A stretch of 55,997 nt of DNA from an uncultured Christensenellaceae bacterium (GCA_910588615.1 CAJUOI010000012.1:1-55997), one strand, 5' to 3'. Numbered from the stretch's first letter, positions 1-8,200 are shown. Made by a program: numbers and translations. The notes: generated by a model not told the origin, from the sequence alone.

Positions 1-52
1 TAGCGGTCTCCAAAACCGTAGGTTGCGTGTTCGAATCGCGTCTCCCCTGCCA
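1..52 (+). tRNA. tRNA-Trp (CCA), 3' part
   Basis: The window opens inside a tRNA. The anticodon stem-loop has loop CTCCAAA, so U33 is followed by anticodon CCA (Trp). The variable loop, a T-arm with the usual GTTCGAATC core and the 3' acceptor strand follow, with discriminator G at 49 and an encoded CCA at 50-52. The acceptor 5' strand and D-arm lie before the window. Confidence 0.93.
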
Positions 53-53
53 A

Positions 54-83
54 AAAGACCTTGCGGTTCGCGCAAGGTCTTTT
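54..83 (+). terminator. Rho-independent terminator after tRNA-Trp
   Basis: A perfect 12-bp stem (54-65 with 71-82) encloses the loop GTTCG and ends in a short T-run. It starts two bases after the tRNA CCA end, so it ends the tRNA transcript. A TATAAT at 86-91 just downstream could serve as the -10 of rnhA, but no good -35 is visible. Confidence 0.85.
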
Positions 84-110
84 CGTATAATATTCGTTTC
101 GGAGATGGGT

Positions 111-563
111 ATGGATAACAAGAAGAGCGTTACGGTTTATACGGACGGCGCCTGTTCCGGCAATCCGGGAGCGGGCGGCTGGGGCGTCGTTTTGCTGTAC
201 GGGGAAAATCAAAAGGAGCTGAACGGCGGCGAAGAGGAGACGACGAATAACCGTATGGAACTCACGGCGGTTATCAAGGGTTTGGAGGCGTTGAAATATC
301 CTTGTCGCGTTGACTTATACAGCGACTCGGCGTATACGGTGAACGCCTTTCTCAATGGGTGGATTTACGGCTGGCAAAAGAACGGGTGGAAGAAGAACGA
401 CGGGAAGAATGTGCTCAACGTCGATTTGTGGAAGAGGCTTATGGATCTTACGTACGTTCATGAAGTAACCTTTATCAAAGTGAAAGGGCACGCCGACAAT
501 TTTTACAATAATCGGTGCGACGAGCTTGCCCGCGCAGGAATAAAAAAGGTGAAACCGATATAA
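111..563 (+). CDS. rnhA: Ribonuclease HI
   Basis: Hydrolyses the RNA strand of RNA-DNA hybrids in the cytoplasm, as in primer and R-loop removal. The product is 150 aa, close to the usual length of about 155. The metal-binding acidic residues are visible: Asp12 in TDGACSGNPG, Glu50 in NNRMELT and Asp72 in YSDSAY. A C-terminal GHADN..NNRCDELA segment carries the catalytic His and the last Asp. The basic, Trp-rich handle (GWQKNGWKK) typical of RNase HI is present. I chose ATG 111 because GGAG at 101-104 lies 6 nt upstream; an ATG at 105 is too close to that site. The frame stays open further upstream, but that would run into the tRNA and terminator. Confidence 0.95.
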   Translation: MDNKKSVTVYTDGACSGNPGAGGWGVVLLYGENQKELNGGEEETTNNRMELTAVIKGLEALKYPCRVDLYSDSAYTVNAFLNGWIYGWQKNGWKKNDGKNVLNVDLWKRLMDLTYVHEVTFIKVKGHADNFYNNRCDELARAGIKKVKPI

Positions 564-618
564 TTTCATGGAAATTCGGATATAATAGAGAAAGAGTTTG
601 GGCTCAAGGGGCGGTAAA

Positions 619-1644
619 TTGACGAGAGCGGGAAAAAATGCGATTCATATCGTTTGTATGACTTTGGCGGCAGCGCTGTTCGAAGTGTTTCTTGTATTGT
701 GTCTGAGTCATTTTCGAACGGAATGGAAAAACGCTGTCTACCTTTCGGCGCTGATCGGGGGGAGTATTCTGAATGCCGCCTTGCTTGTGGCGGACGTCGT
801 TTGTTGTTTTTTAAACAAAGACGTTATATGCCGTACTTGCATTACGGTATATATTTTGTTTGATTTTTTGGCGGTTTTTTTATACGTTCTCATGCGACTC
901 GGCTTTTTCGAAATCATTCGGGACGAACAAAGTTTTCAGGAGTTTTTGGAAAAATCGGGTAATTGGATGGCGGTTCTTTTCGTGGTGCTGCAATTTTTGC
1001 AGGTCGTTATTTTGCCCATACCGAGTACGGTTACGGTGGTGGCGGGAGCAGCGCTTTTCGGACCGCTCGTAGGAAGTTTGTTGAGCTTATTCGGAATTGT
1101 TCTCGGCTCCGTCGTGGCTTTTCTTGTTGGGCGGTACGCGGGCTACCGCGCGGTGGCTTGGATGGTCGGCAAGGATACGCTGGATAAATGGTTGAAACGA
1201 ATTAAAGGAAAAGATAAACTGCTGCTTTCGGCAATGTTTCTGCTGCCCGTTTTTCCGGACGACGTGCTTTGTTTTATTGCGGGAATTTCTTCGATGTCCT
1301 TTCCGCTGTTTGTTGCAATCATCGTTGCGTCGCGCGTTTTGGCAATTTTCACGACGAGTTATTCGGTAACGATCATTCCCTTCAATACGTGGTGGGGACT
1401 GCTGATTTGGGGAATCCTGATTGCGCTCGTCATTGTGCTTTTCGTCGTGCTTTATAAAAAATCCGATGTGATTCTCGATTGGTTTTCCAAGAAATTTCAT
1501 CGGGAGACCCGCGTATGTGAAAAGACGGAAAAGGACGAATTTACCGTTCGCGTAGTGTCGCCGAACGGCGATTATCACGAGAAGGGCGTCAAGAAATCGG
1601 GCGGCGACGAAACGAAAAAAGAAGAGCCGAAAAAAAGAGAATAA
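619..1644 (+). CDS. TVP38/TMEM64 family (SNARE-associated/DedA-like) membrane protein
   Basis: Polytopic membrane protein of about 341 aa. The diagnostic core lies in the middle: LPIPSTVTVVAGAALFGP, then a Gly-rich re-entrant segment, GRYAGY, and a later FPDDVLCFIAG. This pattern fits the VTT/SNARE-associated domain, whose members are linked to lipid scrambling or polyprenyl-phosphate and envelope homeostasis; the substrate here is unknown. Three hydrophobic helices precede the domain, and the last 50 residues are charged and cytoplasmic (Lys/Glu-rich). Start TTG 619 is preferred because AAGGGGCGG ends 4 nt before it; an in-frame TTG at 598 has no such site. TATAAT at 580-585 is a possible -10. 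Confidence 0.82.
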   Translation: MTRAGKNAIHIVCMTLAAALFEVFLVLCLSHFRTEWKNAVYLSALIGGSILNAALLVADVVCCFLNKDVICRTCITVYILFDFLAVFLYVLMRLGFFEIIRDEQSFQEFLEKSGNWMAVLFVVLQFLQVVILPIPSTVTVVAGAALFGPLVGSLLSLFGIVLGSVVAFLVGRYAGYRAVAWMVGKDTLDKWLKRIKGKDKLLLSAMFLLPVFPDDVLCFIAGISSMSFPLFVAIIVASRVLAIFTTSYSVTIIPFNTWWGLLIWGILIALVIVLFVVLYKKSDVILDWFSKKFHRETRVCEKTEKDEFTVRVVSPNGDYHEKGVKKSGGDETKKEEPKKRE

Positions 1645-1657
1645 AATTTTGTGAATC

Positions 1658-1696
1658 AAGCCCGCCGTTCTTATCTGAAAAGAGCGACGGGTTTAA
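1658..1696 (+). terminator. Probable terminator after the TVP38-like gene
   Basis: An imperfect inverted repeat (about 1658-1672 with 1680-1694, a few mismatches or wobbles) is followed by TTTAATTTA. It lies 14 nt after the stop codon and before the promoter of the next operon. Confidence 0.5.
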
Positions 1697-1768
1697 TTTA
1701 TAGTCGGTATTGGATTGTATTTTGGAATAACAATTATCCGAAAATGTAAATAAATGAATGAAATTTTC

Positions 1769-1797
1769 TTGCTTTTTGCAACAAAAGTGTGTATAAT
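1769..1797 (+). promoter_or_regulatory. Sigma-A promoter of the decarboxylase operon
   Basis: TTGCTT (1769-1774), 17-bp spacer, TATAAT (1792-1797). The predicted start near 1804 gives a leader of about 49 nt before the ATG at 1853, with an AGG/AAGGA-type ribosome site next to the start. Confidence 0.7.
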
Positions 1798-1852
1798 GAT
1801 ATTTGTAGAAAATCGGAGTTTTCCGTATTTGTTGACGGATAGAGGTTAAGGA

Positions 1853-3208
1853 ATGGATAAAATCAAACAGTTGCGTGAAAGAAAAGCGGCGGTAAAAGCG
1901 GTGAGCGCGGGGATTCGCACAGAGATTGCGGAGCTCGTTGACCCAGACAGCTTTGTGGAACTCGCCGCTTTTAGTTTTTCCAAGAATGCTTTCTACGACG
2001 AAGAGGAAAAGAGCGAGGGCGTCGTTACGGGCTTTGCGACCGTGGCGGGTTTTCCTTTTTATCTCGTAGCGCAGAATTTCGACGTTTATTCGGGCGGACT
2101 ATCCAAGGCGAATTGCGATAAGATCGCAAAGGCTTTGAATGCGGCGGAGAAGAACGATACTCCCGTAATTTACCTTTTGCACTCTCACGGTGTTCAGGTA
2201 GGAGAGGGTGTAAACGTGCTTGAAGGGATTGCGCAGCTCTTGCTGAAAGCGACGCAGTTGAAGGGCACCGTTCCGCAATACGCCTATCTTGCGGGCGAGG
2301 TTTACGGCTCCGTTGCGGCGCTTGCGAGCGTGTGCGACTGTGTGTTTTTTACGGATAAAAGCGTGTTGTCCGTAAATTCGCCTTTGGTTCTTGCTGCAAA
2401 AGACGGGAAAAATTTAAAAAATACCGAGGTTGGCGGCTACACGGCGCTGAACGGCACGTCGCTTCCCGCTGTTTCGGTAAAGGATATCAAAGAAGCGGCA
2501 GCCAAGATTGCCGCCATTACGGAGCTGCTGACCGTTCCCGTAAAAGACGCGGAGCTCAACGAACCTGTTCCCGCGCTCAACCAAGGCGTAACGACGGATG
2601 CGATCGTAAAGATGTTTGAGGAAAGCGTGGAGATCGGCGCTAACAGCAGCCCCGAAGTCAAGACGGTGCTGGCGCGCATCGGGGGCGTTGCGGCTGCGGC
2701 AGTCGTGTTTGACGATGTCAAACTCAATTGCGAAAATGTGCGAAAAATCAAAAATTTTGCCGAATTTGCCTGCTGCTACAATCTGCCGTTTATCACATTC
2801 GTCGATTGTGAGGGGGTGGCTGCTTCGCTCGCAGTAAACAATAGCGCTGTATTAAAAGAAATCGCGGAATACCTGTCCATGCTTGACGCCGTGGATACGG
2901 CAAAAATTGCTGTGGTTACGGGCAAGGCGATCGGTTTGGGGTATGCGCTGTTTGCGGCAAAGAACGCGGGCTTTGATTATACGTTTGCATTTGCGACCTC
3001 CCGAATTGCGCTTTTCGACAGTGCGGCAGGTGCGCAAATCGAATACTCCGGCGACAAACGGGCAGACGCGCAGAAGCTTGCCGAATTGTATGCAGACGAG
3101 AACGCCGATCCCGTAAATGCAGCTAAGGGCGGATATCTTGACGATGTCATCGAGCCGCAATTCGTAAAACAGTATCTTGCGGCGGCGCTCGGCACGCTCT
3201 TAGGCTAA
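1853..3208 (+). CDS. Divergent 12S/MmdA-like carboxyltransferase subunit of a sodium-pumping decarboxylase
   Basis: 451 aa with the two-lobed crotonase-fold layout of biotin-dependent acyl-CoA carboxyltransferases (methylmalonyl-CoA decarboxylase alpha, transcarboxylase 12S). The N-lobe start (LVDPDSFVEL, GVVTGFATVAGFPFYLVAQ) and C-lobe (KIAVVTGKAIGLGYALFAAK, then FAFATSRIALFDSAAGAQI) align well by eye. It is about 60 aa shorter than typical 510-aa members. The oxyanion-hole segments are altered: family DSGGAR-Q-EG reads HSHGVQVGEG, the family GPCAGGAVYSPAL segment reads GEVYGSVAALASV, and the C-lobe KAYGGAY reads KAIGLGY. It heads an operon with gamma, biotin carrier, beta and OadA-like genes. 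It may have changed substrate or be partly structural; the family call is firmer than the activity. Confidence 0.75.
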   Translation: MDKIKQLRERKAAVKAVSAGIRTEIAELVDPDSFVELAAFSFSKNAFYDEEEKSEGVVTGFATVAGFPFYLVAQNFDVYSGGLSKANCDKIAKALNAAEKNDTPVIYLLHSHGVQVGEGVNVLEGIAQLLLKATQLKGTVPQYAYLAGEVYGSVAALASVCDCVFFTDKSVLSVNSPLVLAAKDGKNLKNTEVGGYTALNGTSLPAVSVKDIKEAAAKIAAITELLTVPVKDAELNEPVPALNQGVTTDAIVKMFEESVEIGANSSPEVKTVLARIGGVAAAAVVFDDVKLNCENVRKIKNFAEFACCYNLPFITFVDCEGVAASLAVNNSAVLKEIAEYLSMLDAVDTAKIAVVTGKAIGLGYALFAAKNAGFDYTFAFATSRIALFDSAAGAQIEYSGDKRADAQKLAELYADENADPVNAAKGGYLDDVIEPQFVKQYLAAALGTLLG

Positions 3209-3217
3209 GGAGGGAGT

Positions 3218-3550
3218 ATGGCGAATTTGCTTGCTTGGTTTAAGTATCCCGTCGGCGACGGTGCGTTTTACGCGGCGTTCGGCTACGTGTTCGTTTTTTT
3301 GGGGATAGCGATTCTCGTATTTTTGTTTACGATTCTTGGGATCGTCATGAAGAAAATCAACGCGAGAAAGCCCAAAAAGAAAAAGATAAAGGCGAAAGAC
3401 GGGGAAGAAACGGCAATCACCTCGAAGATCGAGGTGGAAGAGGAGATTTCTCCCGAAATAGTCGCGGTAATCTCTGCTGCGATTGCGGCGGTGTACGAGG
3501 GCGAAAACGTAAAATGCGATTTCGTCGTGCGAAAAATCAGAAAATTATAA
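3218..3550 (+). CDS. OadG/MmdC-like gamma (small membrane) subunit
   Basis: 110-aa protein starting 9 nt after the preceding stop, with AGGAGGG as ribosome site. One transmembrane helix lies at about residues 20-45 (FVFLGIAILVFLFTILG). A very basic linker (KKINARKPKKKKIKAK) and a short acidic C-terminal part follow. This is the plan of the gamma/delta subunit that anchors the carboxyltransferase to the beta pump in sodium-translocating decarboxylases. Recognition rests on topology, length and position rather than on a strong motif. Confidence 0.72.
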   Translation: MANLLAWFKYPVGDGAFYAAFGYVFVFLGIAILVFLFTILGIVMKKINARKPKKKKIKAKDGEETAITSKIEVEEEISPEIVAVISAAIAAVYEGENVKCDFVVRKIRKL

Positions 3551-3580
3551 AATTCCAAATGGATTAGGAGTAAAACAGGT

Positions 3581-3937
3581 ATGCGTAACTTTATTATCAC
3601 GGTAGAAGGAAAACAGTATCAAGTGGGAGTAGAGGAAGTCGGCGGAACTTCCGCGCCTGCGCAGGCGATTCCTCTTGTTTCCGCACCCGCACAGGCTGCG
3701 CCCAAACTTGCGGCGACGAATGTAAGCGGCACGAAGCTGCTTTCGCCGTTTCCCGGTTTAATTAAAAATCTATTGGTGCAGAATGGAGAGACGGTGAAGA
3801 AGGATCAGCCGATTCTCGTGCTCGAAGCCATGAAAATGGACAATGATATTACCGCTCCGTGCGACGGCGTGGTTGCTTTTCAGGTGGTGAAGGGCGCGAA
3901 CGTGGAGTCCGACGCAGTTCTTGCGGTCATTTCGTAA
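3581..3937 (+). CDS. Biotin carboxyl carrier protein of the decarboxylase
   Basis: 118 aa. Residues about 50 to the end form a biotinyl/lipoyl domain with the biotinylation motif VLEAMKMDND; the Lys in AMKM is the biotin site, and SPFPGLI and APCDGVV are the paired conserved turns. An Ala/Pro-rich flexible linker (APAQA repeated) precedes it, as in OadA tails and MmdC. The protein carries the carboxyl group between the carboxyltransferase and the membrane beta subunit. Here the carrier is a separate polypeptide rather than the tail of OadA. Confidence 0.9.
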   Translation: MRNFIITVEGKQYQVGVEEVGGTSAPAQAIPLVSAPAQAAPKLAATNVSGTKLLSPFPGLIKNLLVQNGETVKKDQPILVLEAMKMDNDITAPCDGVVAFQVVKGANVESDAVLAVIS

Positions 3938-3949
3938 TCGGAGTTTTTT

Positions 3950-5392
3950 ATGCAATACAGCTTGCTCATTGATTTTAAAGGAGTTTTCTCCAATCTGTGG
4001 CAGTCGATGGGAATGTCGCAGGGTGGGTGGCAGAATTATGTGATGCTGCTCATTTCCTTCGTGCTCATGTTCCTTGCGATCGTCAAGAAGTACGAGCCGA
4101 TGCTCCTGCTTCCGATTGCGTTCGGAATGTTCCTCATCAACCTGCCCGGAGCGGAAAAAATTCTTTGGGGCGTCTATAACACGCCCGACACGAGTCTGGA
4201 AATCGGGATTCACGGTACCGTGGAGTACGTTGGGGCTTACGCCGATGCGGCGGGCAACCTGATTTACGTCCGTGACGGATTTTTAAACGAAGGAATCGTA
4301 TCGTTTTTTACCGCTATCGAAAACGGTGCGCTGGTTAACGCGGGTACGATGACCTATGCGGAGTTCGACGCACTGTATACCTTGCAGGGATATATTCAGG
4401 GGATCGTATCGGATACGGGAACCGCGTTCAACAGCACGGCAATCGTGATGCTCGATACTTACGAGTCGGTAACGGACAGAGGACTGCTGTGGTATCTGTA
4501 CTACGGCGTGGATAAGGTCATTTATCCTCCGCTCATCTTCCTCGGCATCGGCGCAATGACGGATTTCGGACCGTTGATTGCCAATCCCAAGAGTATGTTT
4601 ATCGGTGCGGGTGCGCAGCTCGGTATCTTCATTGCGCTCTTCGGCGCGGTGCTGATCGGTTTTACGGGCGCGGAGGCTGCGGCAAGCGCCATTGTCGGCG
4701 GTGCGGACGGACCGACGGCGATTTACGTTTCGAAAATGCTTGCCGAACATCTCGTACCGACGATTGCCATCGCGGCTTACTCTTATATGGCTTTGATTCC
4801 CGCGATTCAGAAACCGATCATGCGGCTTCTTACGACTAAAAAAGAGCGGGCGATCCGCATGAAACCGCTTCGTCAGGTTTCCAAGGCGGAAAAAATCATT
4901 TTCCCGGTGGCCGTAACGCTGGTCGTGGGCTTGCTGCTGCCTGACGCGATTCCGCTATTGGGTATGCTGATGCTCGGCAACCTCTTCCGTGAGTCGGGCG
5001 TGGTGGAAAGGCTTTCCTCGCAGGCGCAGAACGGGCTGATCAACACGGTTACGATTTTCCTCGGCATTTCGGTCGGCTGCAAGGCGAAGGGTGATATTTT
5101 CCTGACGACGCAGACGCTCGGGATTCTTGCAATCGGAATTATCGCGTTCTATCTCGGAACGATCGGGGGGATACTCGTGGCAAAATTGATGTGCAAACTG
5201 ACGAAGGGGAAAATCAATCCTCTCATCGGTTCGGCGGGCGTTTCGGCAGTTCCTATGGCGGCGCGTATTTCCGAGGATGTCGGACGGGAAACGGATCCCA
5301 GCAACCACCTTCTGATGCACGCAATGGGACCGAACGTGGCGGGCGTCATCGGGTCGGCGCTTGCGGCAGGCGTGTTGCTTGCCTGCTTCTAA
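3950..5392 (+). CDS. oadB: Sodium ion-translocating decarboxylase beta subunit
   Basis: 480-aa integral membrane subunit that decarboxylates carboxybiotin and couples this to Na+ export. Family signatures are clear: YPPLIFLGIGAMTDFGPL, then IVGGADGPTAIYVS with the conserved Asp needed for Na+ and proton transfer. The C-terminal SAGVSAVPMAARI and HLLMHAMGPNVAGVIGSA are also present. It is about 45 residues longer than typical OadB (about 433). The extra length comes from a soluble, acidic stretch at about residues 75-160 between the NLPGAEK segment and WYLYYGV. ATG 3950 has GGAG 8 nt upstream and is 12 nt after the biotin carrier stop, so the two are co-transcribed. Confidence 0.93.
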   Translation: MQYSLLIDFKGVFSNLWQSMGMSQGGWQNYVMLLISFVLMFLAIVKKYEPMLLLPIAFGMFLINLPGAEKILWGVYNTPDTSLEIGIHGTVEYVGAYADAAGNLIYVRDGFLNEGIVSFFTAIENGALVNAGTMTYAEFDALYTLQGYIQGIVSDTGTAFNSTAIVMLDTYESVTDRGLLWYLYYGVDKVIYPPLIFLGIGAMTDFGPLIANPKSMFIGAGAQLGIFIALFGAVLIGFTGAEAAASAIVGGADGPTAIYVSKMLAEHLVPTIAIAAYSYMALIPAIQKPIMRLLTTKKERAIRMKPLRQVSKAEKIIFPVAVTLVVGLLLPDAIPLLGMLMLGNLFRESGVVERLSSQAQNGLINTVTIFLGISVGCKAKGDIFLTTQTLGILAIGIIAFYLGTIGGILVAKLMCKLTKGKINPLIGSAGVSAVPMAARISEDVGRETDPSNHLLMHAMGPNVAGVIGSALAAGVLLACF

Positions 5393-5413
5393 TCTAACTT
5401 TCAGGAGCGAATT

Positions 5414-6832
5414 ATGGCTAAGAAAATAATGATCATGGATACGATACTGCGTGATGCGCACCAGTCGCACGCGGCGACGCGCATGAGAATGGAACAGATG
5501 ATTCCCGTTCTCGAACAGCTTGACGAGGTTGGGTATTATTCCCTCGAGGGCTGGGGCGGGGCAACCTTCGATTCTTGTATGCGCTACCTCAACGAAGATC
5601 CTTGGGAGCGTCTCCGTACGCTTCGCAAGTATTTGAAAAAGACGCCTATTCAAATGCTGTTGCGCGGGCAGAATCTGCTCGGTTACCGCAACTACGCCGA
5701 CGATCTCGTGGAAAAGGTCGTGGAAAAGTCGATTGAAAACGGTATAGGCGTCGTGCGCGTATTTGATGCGCTTAACGATCCGCGTAACATCGAATCGTCC
5801 ATGAAGGCGATTAAAAAGTACGGTGCGGGAGGAAAGTGTGTTTGTGAGGCGGCGATTTCTTATACCACGAGCCCCGTGCATACTTTGGAATACTTCGTAA
5901 AGCTTGCCAAGACCTACGAGAATATGGGCGCGGACAACATCTGTATTAAGGATATGGCAAACTTGTTGCTACCGTTTGACGCGTATAAACTCGTGTCTGC
6001 CTTGAAAGATGAATTGAAGCCCGAAACGAAAATTCACCTGCATACGCATAATACGACGGGTACGGGCGACATGGTAAATCTTATGGCGATTCAGGCGGGA
6101 GTGGATATCGTGGATACCGCGCTTTCGCCGCTCGGAAACGGAACGAGCCAGCCGGCAACCGAGCCGCTCGTTGCGACTCTGCAGGGCACAGAGTACGATA
6201 CGGGAATCGACCTTAACAAGCTCATCCCCATTGCTGCGCACTTTAAAAAAGTTGCGGCGGAGCTCGAAAAAGAGGGGTCGCTGAATCCGAAGGTGCGTCA
6301 GATCGACGTGAACACTCTTATCTATCAGGTTCCGGGCGGAATGCTTTCCAACCTGATGAACCAATTAAAGAAAGCGGGAAAAGAAGAAAAATTGCCCGAA
6401 GTTTTGGCGGAAGTACCCAACGTACGCGCCGACTGCGGCTATCCTCCGCTCGTTACGCCGTCGTCGCAAATCGTCGGCACGCAAGCAGTGATGAACGTCG
6501 TTATGGGCGAGCGGTATAAAATGGTAACTAAAGAGACGCGCGATTTGTTTGCGGGTAAGTACGGTCAGCTTCCGATGCCCGTCAACGAAGAGATTGCCGA
6601 AAAAGTATTAAAGGGCGAAAAGAGGATTACCTATCGACCTGCGGACGATCTGGAGCCCGAATACGAAAAGTTAAAGGCGGAAGTAGTAGCCAAGGGCTAC
6701 TACACGCAGGAAGAGGACGTCCTGTCCTATGCGTCTTTCCCCGAAGTTGCCGAGAATTTCTTCAAGTGGCGCAAGGCGAAGAACGAGGGCGTTGATGCGG
6801 ATATGGCAAAAACGGGCATTTATCCCGTTTGA
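5414..6832 (+). CDS. oadA: Oxaloacetate decarboxylase alpha-type (PycB/5S-like) carboxyltransferase
   Basis: 472 aa. A TIM-barrel carboxyltransferase domain begins at MDTILRDAHQSHAATRMR with the metal-binding Asp. RGQNLLGYRNYADD, VFDALNDPRNIE, the Lys of DNICIKDMANLL and the metal ligands in IHLHTHNTTGTGD follow. The conserved C-terminal carboxylase region runs to about residue 460. The biotinyl domain found at the end of many OadA proteins is absent and is supplied in trans by the gene at 3581. Substrate is expected to be oxaloacetate or pyruvate. RBS CAGGAGCG, 21 nt after oadB. Together with the beta, gamma and biotin genes it forms a full decarboxylase pump; with the 12S-like first gene it also resembles a transcarboxylase set. 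Confidence 0.92.
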   Translation: MAKKIMIMDTILRDAHQSHAATRMRMEQMIPVLEQLDEVGYYSLEGWGGATFDSCMRYLNEDPWERLRTLRKYLKKTPIQMLLRGQNLLGYRNYADDLVEKVVEKSIENGIGVVRVFDALNDPRNIESSMKAIKKYGAGGKCVCEAAISYTTSPVHTLEYFVKLAKTYENMGADNICIKDMANLLLPFDAYKLVSALKDELKPETKIHLHTHNTTGTGDMVNLMAIQAGVDIVDTALSPLGNGTSQPATEPLVATLQGTEYDTGIDLNKLIPIAAHFKKVAAELEKEGSLNPKVRQIDVNTLIYQVPGGMLSNLMNQLKKAGKEEKLPEVLAEVPNVRADCGYPPLVTPSSQIVGTQAVMNVVMGERYKMVTKETRDLFAGKYGQLPMPVNEEIAEKVLKGEKRITYRPADDLEPEYEKLKAEVVAKGYYTQEEDVLSYASFPEVAENFFKWRKAKNEGVDADMAKTGIYPV

Positions 6833-6844
6833 TTAAGGTAAAGA

Positions 6845-6985
6845 ATGAATATCCTTATTACCAACGATGACGGAATCGAAGGCGAGGGCTTAAACGCTCT
6901 CGCTTCTGTATTGGCAGAAGGGGATGCGCCGTAACGGAAGCGGTGCCCGCTTGCATTGATTCCGCTTGCTGGAAAGGTGGAAAAA
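6845..6985 (+). pseudogene. surE: surE remnant (5'-nucleotidase N-terminus only)
   Basis: Starting at ATG 6845, with AAGGTAAAG just upstream, the frame reads MNILITNDDGIEGEGLNAL: the conserved SurE start including the two metal-binding Asp residues. It stops at TAA 6932-6934 after 29 codons. Shifting frame just before that stop gives AVTEAVPACIDSACW, which resembles the next SurE strand, so at least one frameshift seems present. The rest of the gene (about 200 codons) is missing and the next gene starts at 6986. A retained ribosome site means a 29-aa peptide could still be made. Confidence 0.8.
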
Positions 6986-8200
6986 GTGAATACTATCGTA
7001 GTCGGCGGAGGCGCTAGCGGGTTGATGGCGGCATATTCTGCTGCGAAAAACGGAAACGACGTAATTTTAATTGAAAAGAACGAAAAACTCGGTAAGAAAA
7101 TTTACGTTACGGGAAAGGGGCGTTGCAATCTGACGAACGACTGCTCTCCCGAAAATTTCCTCTCCAACGTCGTTCGGGGGGGTAAATTTTTAACGGGTGC
7201 AATCTATTCCTTTCCACCGCAACAGACGATGAAGTTTTTTGAGGAATACGGGCTTGCGTTGAAGGTCGAGCGCGGGAATCGCGTGTTTCCCGTCAGCGAT
7301 CACGCAAGCGACGTTACCAAAACGCTTGAAAAAGCCTGTCGGAATGTTGGTGTTTGCTTTCACTTGAACGAAACGGTTCGTTCCGTTCGGACGAACGACG
7401 GTGCGGTGAGCGGAATTATTACGGATAAAGGCGACTATGCTTGCAAGGCTTTGATTCTCGCGACGGGCGGCGTTTCCTATCCCGCGACTGGCTCCACGGG
7501 CGACGGATATCGGTTTGCAAAAGAAACGGGGCATAAAATTGTACCGTGCGTTCCTTCGCTCGTCGGAATCAATTTAAAAAATCCGCTTTTTTCGGCACAG
7601 GGCGTTTCTTTAAAGAATGTCGTGCTTTCGGCGCGACGGGGGAACAAAACGGTTTTTTCCGAAATGGGCGAGATCCTCGTTACGCATTACGGGATCAGTG
7701 GTCCGCTCGTGCTGTCGTGCTCGGCAGTTATCAACCGTATTCCAATGAAAGAAATTTGCCTGAGCGTGGATTTGAAACCTGCATTGAACAAGGGGGCGCT
7801 GGATGGCAGACTGTTAAGTGATTTTCAGGAGCGAAAAAACGAAAGGATGAAGAGCGTGATGCGCGGCTTGCTGCCCGCAGGCTTGGTGTCTGTCGTTTTG
7901 AATGCGGCAGCAGTTTCTCCCGAAAAGCAGGCGAATGGCGTTACGAAAGAGGAGCGCAGGCGTTTGATCGAGATTTTGAAGGCTCTCGAACTTGTTCCGG
8001 AATCTCTACGCGGTTTCGAAGAGGCGGTAATCACCTCGGGAGGAATGGATTTGGCTCAGGTGAATCCAAAAACCATGGAAAGTAAATTGATTCGGGGGCT
8101 GTATTTTACGGGAGAGTTGTTGGATGTCGACGCTCTTACGGGCGGATTTAACCTGCAAATTGCCTTTGCAACGGGATTTATTGCTGGAAAATCAATTTAA
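6986..8200 (+). CDS. HI0933/BaiN-family NAD(P)/FAD-dependent flavoprotein
   Basis: 404 aa. The N-terminal dinucleotide-binding motif is VVGGGASGLMAAYSAAKNG, followed by IEKNEKLGKKIYVTGKGRCN, a hallmark of the HI0933 family. The C-terminal FAD-closing motif GELLDVDALTGGFNLQIAFA is also present. Members are cytosolic flavoproteins of poorly defined function; some reduce bile-acid intermediates, but that cannot be inferred here. GTG 6986 is chosen because GGAAAGGTGG lies 5 nt upstream and the conserved sequence begins immediately; an in-frame ATG at 6956 would add 10 residues derived from the surE relic. It follows the decarboxylase operon with no terminator visible. Confidence 0.88.
   Translation: MNTIVVGGGASGLMAAYSAAKNGNDVILIEKNEKLGKKIYVTGKGRCNLTNDCSPENFLSNVVRGGKFLTGAIYSFPPQQTMKFFEEYGLALKVERGNRVFPVSDHASDVTKTLEKACRNVGVCFHLNETVRSVRTNDGAVSGIITDKGDYACKALILATGGVSYPATGSTGDGYRFAKETGHKIVPCVPSLVGINLKNPLFSAQGVSLKNVVLSARRGNKTVFSEMGEILVTHYGISGPLVLSCSAVINRIPMKEICLSVDLKPALNKGALDGRLLSDFQERKNERMKSVMRGLLPAGLVSVVLNAAAVSPEKQANGVTKEERRRLIEILKALELVPESLRGFEEAVITSGGMDLAQVNPKTMESKLIRGLYFTGELLDVDALTGGFNLQIAFATGFIAGKSI

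Noticed and set aside
4955..5881. Minus-strand 308-codon open frame across the oadB/oadA junction
   Set aside because: It is antisense to two clearly conserved genes, has Arg/His-rich shadow composition and no recognisable motif.
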